Part shown: positions 51,450-59,476 of the stretch, one piece after another
How the letters are laid out: every line of letters begins with the position of its first letter
Numbering within the stretch: position 1 is the stretch's first letter
NCBI RefSeq assembly: GCF_900148515.1
Contig: NZ_FRXN01000001.1
Span: 1,054,001-1,118,000 of the forward strand
Direction of reading: 5' to 3'
Length of the DNA: 64,000 nucleotides
From: Algoriphagus zhangzhouensis
GTDB taxonomy: Bacteria > Bacteroidota > Bacteroidia > Cytophagales > Cyclobacteriaceae
Notes under the pieces: model-generated
The model's database searches: none
What the model was told of the DNA's origin: nothing
The model's input: only the letters and a program-made list of their open reading frames with translations
Made by a program: the position numbers and the translations under genes

Positions 51450-54400
51450 ATGAAAAAATTACTTTTTCCCTTTTTAGCATTGGGTATCTCAAGCTTGACT
51501 ATGGGTCAAAGCACCCAACTGTTAAGACAACCTACTTTAAGCCAAACAGAAATCGTCTTTGTCTATGCCGATGATTTATGGAAAGTTTCCAGAAATGGAG
51601 GCGCAGCAAGCCGACTAACTTCCAATGAAGGTGAGGAAAGCTATCCACATTTTTCTCCAGATGGAAAATGGATTGCATTCACTGGAGAATACGATGGAAA
51701 TACCGATGTGTATTTGATTGCAAGTGATGGAAGTGAACCGAAACGATTGACTTGGCATCCCGGAAATGATCAAGTCACAGGCTGGTCTCCTGATGGTAAA
51801 AAAGTACTATTTGCCTCCGGACGTGAAAGCCATCCTACTCAGGAATCTAAATTCTACGAGATTTCAATCAATGGAGGAATGCCTGAGGCTTTAGCAATTC
51901 CCAGAGCTGTAAATGGCGAAATTTCTCCTGATGGAAGTAAAATAGCTTATCAGCAGATTGCTTTTTGGGATCCAGAATGGAGGAATCATCGAGGAGGTCA
52001 AGCAAAACCAATTTGGGTGGTAGATTTGAAAAATTACAATTTGACTATGAGTCCCCAATTGGATGGAGAAAGACAAACTGATCCCGTTTGGTTGGGAAAT
52101 AAGGTTTTCTACATTTCGGAAAGAGATTATTTAGCCAATCTCTGGTCTTTTGATCCATCAACTGGAGTCGAAAAACAGGAAACATTTTTAAAAGATTTTG
52201 ACATCAAAAATATTGATGCCGGACCGGATGCCATTGTTATTGAGCAGGGAGGCTATTTGCATCTTTATAATCCTGCTGATCAAACATTAAAACAGGTTCC
52301 AATTGAAGTAAAAGGCGACTTTTTCTGGGCTAGAGAGCGTTGGGTAGATGTTTCTGCGAATCAACTTCTAAACCCACAACTTTCACCCACTGGTCAGAGA
52401 GCTATTTTTGAGTTTAGAGGTGAAATCATCACTATTCCCAAAGAAAACGGAGCTGGAAGAAATATCACCAACTCGTCGGCTTCCGCAGAAAGAGCCCCTA
52501 TTTGGTCTCCAGATGGAAATCATATCGCCTATTTTTCAGATGCTTCTGGTGAATATCAATTAATGGTTTCCGACCAGACAGGTTCCAAAATTGAAAAGAC
52601 TATTTCAATTCCTGATCCTAGTTTCTTTTTCAAACCGGAATGGTCACCTAATGGCAAATACATCAGTTTCACAGATACTGATTATAACATCTGGATAGTG
52701 GAATATGAATCAGGTTCTGCCAAAATCGTGGAGACTGATAGGTTTGCCCATCCAGACAGAACTATGAACCCGGTGTGGTCCCCAGATGGAAAATGGATAG
52801 CCTATTCGAGATTGATGGACAATCAGTTCAAATCCATTTTTGTTTACAATGCCGAAACTGGAAAGAAAATCCAAGTTACTGACTCCATGGCCGATGCCAT
52901 TACCCCAGTTTGGGATGAAAGTGGAAAGTATTTGTATTACTTGGCAAGTACAGATTACGGTTTAAGTTCCGGTTGGCTTGACATGAGTAGCTATGATCAC
53001 CCTGTGAATAGAACGCTCTATTTGACTGTGTTGAATTCAAAAGACTCATCTCCTCTTTTGCCAAAAAGTGATGAAGAAATAGAAAAGGAGAAAGATTCTT
53101 CGAAAGATGAGGAAAAGGAAACAATCATTGACGAGGCTGGAATCATGGAAAGGATTGTTGCAATTGACCTGCCAGCAAGAAACTATACAGGATTAGCTCC
53201 GGGCCCAAGTGGGACAGTTTTTTATATGGAAAGCATCCTAAATGAAGGTACAATTCTCAAAAAATTCGATTTGACAAAAAGAAAGTCAGATGATTTTCTT
53301 CCCCGTGTAAATCAAGTGGTGGTTTCCAAGGACCGTAAGTCCTTACTTTATCAGAGTGGAAGTACTTGGGGAATCGTAGAAACTTCAGGAGTAGGCAAAA
53401 AGTCTGGAGATGGTAGCTTGAAAGCTCTTTCTTCTATGAAAATCAAAGTTAATCCTCAGCAAGAATGGCAACAGATCTATCGGGAAGGCTGGAGATATCA
53501 GCGGGACTTTTTGTATGTCGACAATGTCCACGGAGCTCCATGGGATGAAATCTACCAATGGTATAAGCCTTGGGTTAGCTCAGTCCGCCATAGAAGCGAC
53601 ATGAACTATATCATAGACATCATTGGAGGCGAAGTGGCTGTCGGACACTCTTATACCAGAGGAGGAGACTTCCCGGATGTCAAACGAGTTCCAATCGGGC
53701 TTTTAGGAGCTGATTTTGAATTGGATAAAGGCAATTATAAAATCAAAAAGATCTACAATGGTGAAAGTTGGAATCCGAACCTTTCTGCTCCTTTAGCTCA
53801 ACCGGGTAATTCAGCAAAAGTTGGGGAATACATCGTTGCTATCAATGGGAAAGAAATCCAACCTGGAACCAATATTTATTCTTACCTAGAAGGAACAGCC
53901 AATCAATACACACAGATTCAAGTTAATACCAAACCAGGCTTAGATGGAGCGAGACTGATCGGAACGATTCCAGTAACCAATGAAAATCAACTCAGATTGA
54001 TGGATTGGGTTGAGGGAAACAGAAGGAAAGTAGATGAGCTTTCTGATGGAAAAATTGCCTATGTCTACCTTCCAAATACTGGTGGACCGGGATATACCTT
54101 TTTCAACCGATATTACTTTTCCCAACAGGATAAAAAAGGAGCTGTGATCGATGAACGAAACAATGGTGGCGGCTCGGCGGCGGATTATATGGTAGACATC
54201 ATGGCTAGAAAACTTCAGGGATATTTCAACTCCAGAGCTAATGATCATAGGCCATTTACTACGCCAATTGCTGGAATTTGGGGTCCGAAAGTCATGCTTA
54301 TCAATGGAAGAGCAGGTTCAGGTGGAGACCTTCTACCTTATCTTTTCCATCAAATGGAAATCGGCCCTCTAGTCGGAGTGAAAACTTGGGGAGGCCTAGT

Positions 54401-54677
54401 AGGTACCTGGGATACTCCTCCTTTCATAGATGGGGGCCGAATGGTTGCTCCTAGAGGAGGATTCTATGATCTCAATGGTGAGTGGGCTGTCGAAGGAGTC
54501 GGTATTTCTCCGGATATCCCAGTGGAGCAAACACCGAAAGATGTCATTGCTGGAAAAGATCCCCAGCTGGAAAGAGCTGTCAAAGAAGCTTTGGATCGAA
54601 TGGCTACCGAAGGTGTAGAACTGATGCCAGAACCTGCACCTCCAATCCGCTATTTCAGACCAAAAAAGGGTAATTAA
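51450..54677 (+). CDS. Secreted Tricorn-type S41 peptidase
   Basis: A 1075-residue protein starting at ATG 51450 (MKKLLFPFLALGISSLTMGQ, a signal peptide). The N-terminal half is two beta-propellers with repeated FSPDGKWIAF, GWSPDGKKV and VWSPDGKWIAYS blades (WD40/PD40-like). A charged linker rich in K, E and D follows, then a C1-like region, a PDZ domain (GEYIVAINGKEI) and the S41 protease domain. The nucleophile is the Ser of NGRAGSGGDLLPY. Tricorn in archaea is cytosolic and degrades peptides; the signal peptide here indicates a periplasmic role. Confidence 0.93.
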   Translation: MKKLLFPFLALGISSLTMGQSTQLLRQPTLSQTEIVFVYADDLWKVSRNGGAASRLTSNEGEESYPHFSPDGKWIAFTGEYDGNTDVYLIASDGSEPKRLTWHPGNDQVTGWSPDGKKVLFASGRESHPTQESKFYEISINGGMPEALAIPRAVNGEISPDGSKIAYQQIAFWDPEWRNHRGGQAKPIWVVDLKNYNLTMSPQLDGERQTDPVWLGNKVFYISERDYLANLWSFDPSTGVEKQETFLKDFDIKNIDAGPDAIVIEQGGYLHLYNPADQTLKQVPIEVKGDFFWARERWVDVSANQLLNPQLSPTGQRAIFEFRGEIITIPKENGAGRNITNSSASAERAPIWSPDGNHIAYFSDASGEYQLMVSDQTGSKIEKTISIPDPSFFFKPEWSPNGKYISFTDTDYNIWIVEYESGSAKIVETDRFAHPDRTMNPVWSPDGKWIAYSRLMDNQFKSIFVYNAETGKKIQVTDSMADAITPVWDESGKYLYYLASTDYGLSSGWLDMSSYDHPVNRTLYLTVLNSKDSSPLLPKSDEEIEKEKDSSKDEEKETIIDEAGIMERIVAIDLPARNYTGLAPGPSGTVFYMESILNEGTILKKFDLTKRKSDDFLPRVNQVVVSKDRKSLLYQSGSTWGIVETSGVGKKSGDGSLKALSSMKIKVNPQQEWQQIYREGWRYQRDFLYVDNVHGAPWDEIYQWYKPWVSSVRHRSDMNYIIDIIGGEVAVGHSYTRGGDFPDVKRVPIGLLGADFELDKGNYKIKKIYNGESWNPNLSAPLAQPGNSAKVGEYIVAINGKEIQPGTNIYSYLEGTANQYTQIQVNTKPGLDGARLIGTIPVTNENQLRLMDWVEGNRRKVDELSDGKIAYVYLPNTGGPGYTFFNRYYFSQQDKKGAVIDERNNGGGSAADYMVDIMARKLQGYFNSRANDHRPFTTPIAGIWGPKVMLINGRAGSGGDLLPYLFHQMEIGPLVGVKTWGGLVGTWDTPPFIDGGRMVAPRGGFYDLNGEWAVEGVGISPDIPVEQTPKDVIAGKDPQLERAVKEALDRMATEGVELMPEPAPPIRYFRPKKGN

Positions 54678-54786
54678 AAAGTTTAGAAATCAGGCCTCCA
54701 AGGATAGTTAACCTAAGATTAACTTCATTTAATTAGGATTAAAATGCCAAAATCATAAACTTAAAGTCACATTAAATTTTATTACA

Positions 54787-55290
54787 ATGATTGATCAGTT
54801 ATTAAAAATGGCGGAAGGGCCACTGAAGGAAGTTTTGGCAAATTCTGGTATGAGTGAAGGCCCGGGAACGGCAAATGCAATCGAAGAAACTTTGAGTTCG
54901 ATTCTACAAAGCAAAGCTCAAAATGGAGATATGGCTGCGATCAAAGAAATGTTTTCTGGTAGTGAAACCCACAATGACAGTCCAGTTGTCCAGAATCTAG
55001 CCGGTGATTTGACTGGAGGATTGATGGATAAATTAGGGATTTCAAAGGAGCAGGCAATTGGTTTGGCGATGACAGCCCTGCCTTTGGTAATGAACTATTT
55101 CAACAAAAAAGTAGACTCAGCTCCCGGAGCAAACAATGATATCATGAACTCTGTAGCTGATGCCCTTCAAGGAGGTGGTGGTTCTGGAGCTGCTGATATT
55201 TTGGGTAGTCTTTTGGGAGGTAATTCAGGAGGCAAAGGCGGAATGGACCTTGGCGGACTGATGGATTTAGGAAAGGGATTATTTAAATAA
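54787..55290 (+). CDS. DUF937-like protein
   Basis: A 167-residue protein without a signal peptide. The N-terminal 110 residues are helical (QLLKMAEGPLKEVL, LGISKEQAIGLAMTALPLV), resembling DUF937/YidB-type proteins. The C-terminus is glycine-rich (GGGGSG, SLLGGNSGGKGG) and likely disordered. Function is unknown. Two paralogous secreted proteins follow after 14 bp and an ATGA overlap, so the three genes form an operon. Confidence 0.75.
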   Translation: MIDQLLKMAEGPLKEVLANSGMSEGPGTANAIEETLSSILQSKAQNGDMAAIKEMFSGSETHNDSPVVQNLAGDLTGGLMDKLGISKEQAIGLAMTALPLVMNYFNKKVDSAPGANNDIMNSVADALQGGGGSGAADILGSLLGGNSGGKGGMDLGGLMDLGKGLFK

Positions 55291-55304
55291 AAAAACTTAA
55301 CACT

Positions 55305-55697
55305 ATGAAACGGATTTATGCTTTTTTAATTGCTGCTTTTTTGATGGCGGGATTTGCGACTCAAGCTTCGGCCCAGAAGATTTCTCTACCCTCACCTGAT
55401 TTTAAAAAGGACATGCTTGGAGCCTTTTCCCCAGGAAATGATGTTGATATTGACAATTCTAAAAAGGACGAGCTGAAAGCTTCCAATGAAAAATTCTTTG
55501 ATGAGGTGATCAAGATCGCTGGAGGCTCAGGTTCTGATGAAGAAAAGAAGAAATCCATCCTGAATCTGGGCAAAAAACAATCCAGTACTTTCTCAAAAAT
55601 CTTAGGTGAAGATAAGGCTAAGCAGTATAGAAAGAGCATCAAAAAGAAAATCCGTCCATTTAAAACCAAGTATAAACTAGCCACTCTTATTTTATGA
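55305..55697 (+). CDS. Small secreted helical protein A
   Basis: A 130-residue protein with a signal peptide ending at ASAQ. The mature part of about 105 residues is helical and ends in a lysine-rich stretch (KSIKKKIRPFKTKYKLA). It is homologous to the next gene: both share N-x-x-F, SD-x-x-KK, LG, a Tyr, and P-x-K-x-K-x-x-LA at matching positions. No known domain was recognised. Its stop overlaps the next start as ATGA (55694-55697). Confidence 0.72.
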   Translation: MKRIYAFLIAAFLMAGFATQASAQKISLPSPDFKKDMLGAFSPGNDVDIDNSKKDELKASNEKFFDEVIKIAGGSGSDEEKKKSILNLGKKQSSTFSKILGEDKAKQYRKSIKKKIRPFKTKYKLATLIL

Positions 55698-56083
55698 GAC
55701 ACTTAAAAATTGTAGCCTTTTTAGGCCTATTTGTTCTCCTTGCTAACACTTCTTTTGCACAAGGTTTGAAGGTTCCAAAGATGGATCTTTCCAGTCAGGT
55801 ATTAGGCATTTTGAATAATACCAGCGGGCTGGGACTGAGCGATGATCAGGAAAGCAAGCTCAAAGTTGATAATGAGAGCTTTGTTGACCAGTTGATGAAA
55901 ATCTCCAACAGCACTGCCTCTGACGATGACAAAAAAGCAAGCTTCTTAGGATTGAAAAATACCAGAACCAAGTTCTTAACCAGCTTATTGGGAAATGAAT
56001 TATTCCAAAAATATTCTGGACAAATCCTCAAGAGTATCAATCCTCTCAAATCCAAACTGGGACTGGCCGCCTTGGCCTTCTAG
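55694..56083 (+). CDS. Small secreted helical protein B (paralogue of A)
   Basis: A 129-residue protein with a signal peptide ending at SFAQ. It aligns over its whole mature length with the previous gene: VDNESFVDQLMKI against ASNEKFFDEVIKI, SDDDKKASFLGL against SDEEKKKSILNL, and NPLKSKLGLAALAF at the end. It is less basic than protein A. A heterodimer or duplicated structural role is possible but unproven. Translationally coupled to protein A and followed by a terminator. Confidence 0.72.
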   Translation: MRHLKIVAFLGLFVLLANTSFAQGLKVPKMDLSSQVLGILNNTSGLGLSDDQESKLKVDNESFVDQLMKISNSTASDDDKKASFLGLKNTRTKFLTSLLGNELFQKYSGQILKSINPLKSKLGLAALAF

Positions 56084-56105
56084 CGAAAAAGGATAAATCA
56101 ATTCG

Positions 56106-56135
56106 AAGCCTCTGTAGAAATGCAGGGGCTTTTTT
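56106..56135 (+). terminator. Terminator after the small secreted gene pair
   Basis: AAGCCTCTG (56106-56114) and CAGGGGCTT (56123-56131) pair with one G-U, followed by T to 56135. Confidence 0.75.
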
Positions 56136-56176
56136 ATTGGCCAGAGACACGAGATTGGAGATTAAGAGAGTTGAGA

Positions 56177-56194
56177 TTTCAGATTTAAGAATTC
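56177..56194. repeat. Flanking repeat, left copy
   Basis: TTTCAGATTTAAGAATTC; 16 of 18 positions match the right copy at 57778-57795. A short AATTCAG tandem follows. The two copies bracket the GH30 gene. Confidence 0.4.
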
Positions 56195-56337
56195 AGAATT
56201 CAGAATTACGAATGGTTCCTTTTCAATCCATCCAAGAAATTACAAGTTTCCTCAGTCAGGGACTAAAGGAGAATAAAAAACACTGATTTTTTCTTAGCTT
56301 TCCTTCTGCTACTAACCAATCACTCATCTATCCTCCC

Positions 56338-57717
56338 ATGAAAAAGATTTACCTCTTTCTTCTCCTACCCTTTCTTGCCTGTACTTCAGAAAAACCAAAC
56401 ATCGAATTGTGGTTAACTGAGCCAGAAGCAGGAATTCTTTTTCAAAAACAGGAGATAGAAATCACCGATTCTTCCCCTAATGAAATCCTTATTGATCCAG
56501 AAACTACTTATCAGAGCATGGATGGTTTTGGCTATACGCTATCCCAAGGAAGTGCTCAGCATCTATTGCAAATGAGCGATTCGGCAAGATCAAGCATTCT
56601 TAACGAGCTTTTCTCCGAAGGTGAAAACAATATCAGAATATCTTATTTAAGGCTTTCTGTAGCAGCTTCAGATCTAAATGAATTCCCTTTTTCCTACGAT
56701 GATCTGGAGGATTCTTTAGCCATAGACCCCAATTTGGAGCATTTCAGTCTAAGCTATGACACCTTAGATGTTATTCCTGTCCTGAAAGAGATTCTTTCAA
56801 TCAATCCTGACATCCAACTGATGGCCTCTCCTTGGTCGCCTCCCTCTTGGATGAAGGACAATAAGGATACTAGAGGTGGATCTTTGCTCGAGGAATATGA
56901 GCCCAAATACGTGGATTACCTGGTCAAATACATTCAGGAAATGGAAAAGCTGGGAATCGAAATAGATGCTTTGACCATCCAAAATGAACCACTTCATCCC
57001 GGAAATAACCCATCGCTTTTGATGCTGCCTGAGCAACAGGCAAGATTTATAGGAATGCACTTGGGGCCGGCATTTCAAGAGGCTGGAATCACTACCAAAA
57101 TCATTGTATACGATCACAATGCAGATCGACCGGATTATCCGATTACTGTTTTGGAAGATTCACTTGCTTATCCATTTATCGATGGTTCGGCTTTTCATCT
57201 CTATGGAGGTGAAATCGAAGCCTTATCCGAAGTTCATCAGGCCTTTCCTGACAAAAACATCTACTTCACTGAGCAATGGGTTGGTGCACCGGGCAATCTT
57301 CCTGGAGATCTTTCCTGGCATGTGAAAAACCTGGTAATTGGAGGCAGTAGGAACTGGGCCAAGACTGTATTGGAATGGAACCTGAGTTCTAATCCTGCAT
57401 TGACTCCTCATACAGACCGGGGAGGCTGTGATCGCTGTTTGGGGGCTATTACGATTGACGGCGATCAGATTACAAGAAATCCAGCCTATTATATCATCGC
57501 TCATGCCAGCAAGTTTGTTGATCCGGGATCTGTTAGAATTGACAGTTCGGAACCTGAAGGTCTGGCCAATGTAGCTTTTGAAAGACCAGATGGTAAAAAA
57601 GTACTGATTGTCCTCAATGAATCTTCAGAATCCAAACCCTTCCAAATCAAAGAAGGAGATCAAAGCTTTTCCCTTAGTTTGAATCCTGGAGCTGTGGGGA
57701 CATTTGTGTGGAAATGA
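56338..57717 (+). CDS. GH30 glycosidase lipoprotein
   Basis: A 459-residue lipoprotein (MKKIYLFLLLPFLAC, lipobox FLAC) of glycoside hydrolase family 30 (glucosylceramidase-like, probably GH30_1 or GH30_3). MDGFGYTLSQGSA and LMASPWSPPSWMK are family blocks. The acid/base is E217 (TIQNEP) and the nucleophile E312 (YFTEQW). A C-terminal beta domain completes the fold. It probably cleaves beta-1,6-glucans or beta-glucosides outside the cell. No SusC/D genes are adjacent. Degenerate repeats flank it on both sides. Confidence 0.92.
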   Translation: MKKIYLFLLLPFLACTSEKPNIELWLTEPEAGILFQKQEIEITDSSPNEILIDPETTYQSMDGFGYTLSQGSAQHLLQMSDSARSSILNELFSEGENNIRISYLRLSVAASDLNEFPFSYDDLEDSLAIDPNLEHFSLSYDTLDVIPVLKEILSINPDIQLMASPWSPPSWMKDNKDTRGGSLLEEYEPKYVDYLVKYIQEMEKLGIEIDALTIQNEPLHPGNNPSLLMLPEQQARFIGMHLGPAFQEAGITTKIIVYDHNADRPDYPITVLEDSLAYPFIDGSAFHLYGGEIEALSEVHQAFPDKNIYFTEQWVGAPGNLPGDLSWHVKNLVIGGSRNWAKTVLEWNLSSNPALTPHTDRGGCDRCLGAITIDGDQITRNPAYYIIAHASKFVDPGSVRIDSSEPEGLANVAFERPDGKKVLIVLNESSESKPFQIKEGDQSFSLSLNPGAVGTFVWK

Positions 57718-57777
57718 TGGATTGATTTTACCACAGAGGAAACAGAGGATCCAGAATTTGAAATTTGATATTTAAGG

Positions 57778-57795
57778 TTTCAGATTTCAAAATTC
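57778..57795. repeat. Flanking repeat, right copy
   Basis: TTTCAGATTTCAAAATTC, the near copy of 56177-56194, in a simple AT-rich stretch after the GH30 gene. Confidence 0.4.
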
Positions 57796-57868
57796 CTCAT
57801 AACAAGATTGTTCTTGAGACTCGAACAAAGTCGGGCATTGAGAATTGATTATTGAGGCTTGCTTATTG

Positions 57869-59476
57869 TCAATTCAACTTAGGTTCCAGCCACATCCCTC
57901 CTAAAAACAACAACATCCCAATCAGTCCAATCCAAGGCGATAAAGGCTTTTTGATCTGTTGAGAAGAACCGACTTGATTTGGATTGCTAGCTTGAATCTG
58001 ATGAACTCGATTCGCAACATGCATCAAAGGCAGTTCAGAAGGCTCATAGCTATAAAATGCAAAATCCCGATCTCCTTTCACCCAGCCAGATTCGGATGTC
58101 TGAAACTCTCCTTCAGCTAAAAATGGATTAATTGCACTCTTCCGGAGATAGATTGTATCCTCTCCTCCCAGCCAATAGTTTGGCAGGCTATCCTGATCCA
58201 TCAACCTAATCCCTTGATTTACTCCAAGCAAAACAGGAGCTTCTAGCTGAATGGAATTGGATTCATCAGGTTCCAATTTCCCTAAAAGCTCGGACCAGAT
58301 TTGCTCATATTCTGCCTCATTCCCTTCTAACATCAATGGAAAGCTTTCCTGAATAAAACTGATGGCCACCTTCACTCCTCCTATTTCTTGAATTGCAATT
58401 GCTCCTTCTTGGATTAATTCCTGACCTGACATTTCCTTCCATTGGAAAGGCAAAGCTTCTATTCCCGAACTGAGTTGTCTTGAAATCTCGGAACTGATTT
58501 TTTCAACTTGAAAACCTGTTCCAAACAGCCTATTTACTTGAGAAGCCACAGAAGCCGGATCTGAAACATTCAAAACAACCAGAGAACCCTTCCCATCTTT
58601 CACCCAATCCTGAATGGCTTTTTTACTGAGTTGGCTCGGATCAACCAATTGGATTTCCAAAGAGTCAGAATCGGGACCACTTTGCAAAAATGTTTGTCTT
58701 GAAAGCTGAATTTGCTCGGTTACGGTTTCTCCTTTTCCCCTCAACCAATTACTCAAGGTTCGAATTTCCGCTCCCGGGAAACCAACCTGAAAATGGTATT
58801 TCTTAGGCTGTGGGGCTTGAGTAAAAAAGCGGATCTGAGTGAGTGTATCTAGATCAAGGATCAGAGGTAAAGAGATTTTACCAACTCCAGCGGGAAGGAA
58901 TTCAACAGCTCCGGAATTCCAGCCTTTTTGTAAAAGAACAGTATCCGAAATACTTCCTACCTGAAGATTAGATTCCTCTTGGGGAGAATAAATGGAATAG
59001 TTTAGTCTTTGGGTTTCTCCTTTACGAATGGCTCCTTTCCAATGGATAGACTTGATTTGAGTTTTATTTTGAGGAATAAGCCACTCAAAATCCAAATCCT
59101 TGAATTGATACAAGTGATCCAATTCGAAATCATCACCCAACAAATAGACTTTTTCAGTTCCTTTCTGGTATTGATCCAATCTTCTGGTTTTTTGGATGGC
59201 TAAACTGTCTTTCCAGAAATTCAATTGATCGCGGTCTACTGAGCCGGAATAGACCAAAATAGCATCATCTCCTGCCTCTTTCAGTCGGTTTGGTGCCAAA
59301 ACAATCCAGGAAAGACTCAACCAAAAGCCTAGAAACAATAAGCCTTTGGCAAGTAGTCTTGAGCTCGAGACTCCTTTTTTCCAATAGAAATTCAAAGGAA
59401 GCAAACCTGCAATCAACAGGATCAAGAGAATCGAAATGGCAATTGGCCATGAAACAATTGGGTCCAATTCTACCAT
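57869..59476 (-). CDS. Membrane protein, last gene of the Bat-like operon
   Basis: A 535-residue protein with two N-terminal transmembrane helices (about 8-30 and 42-63) and one near the C-terminus (WIGLIGMLLFLGGMWL). The middle is a large extracytoplasmic domain of beta-type sequence with no recognised catalytic motif. The topology resembles BatA-like proteins that have lost a VWA MIDAS. ATG 59476 overlaps the previous stop by 7 nt, so it belongs to the same operon. Function is unknown. Confidence 0.72.
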   Translation of the reverse strand: MVELDPIVSWPIAISILLILLIAGLLPLNFYWKKGVSSSRLLAKGLLFLGFWLSLSWIVLAPNRLKEAGDDAILVYSGSVDRDQLNFWKDSLAIQKTRRLDQYQKGTEKVYLLGDDFELDHLYQFKDLDFEWLIPQNKTQIKSIHWKGAIRKGETQRLNYSIYSPQEESNLQVGSISDTVLLQKGWNSGAVEFLPAGVGKISLPLILDLDTLTQIRFFTQAPQPKKYHFQVGFPGAEIRTLSNWLRGKGETVTEQIQLSRQTFLQSGPDSDSLEIQLVDPSQLSKKAIQDWVKDGKGSLVVLNVSDPASVASQVNRLFGTGFQVEKISSEISRQLSSGIEALPFQWKEMSGQELIQEGAIAIQEIGGVKVAISFIQESFPLMLEGNEAEYEQIWSELLGKLEPDESNSIQLEAPVLLGVNQGIRLMDQDSLPNYWLGGEDTIYLRKSAINPFLAEGEFQTSESGWVKGDRDFAFYSYEPSELPLMHVANRVHQIQASNPNQVGSSQQIKKPLSPWIGLIGMLLFLGGMWLEPKLN

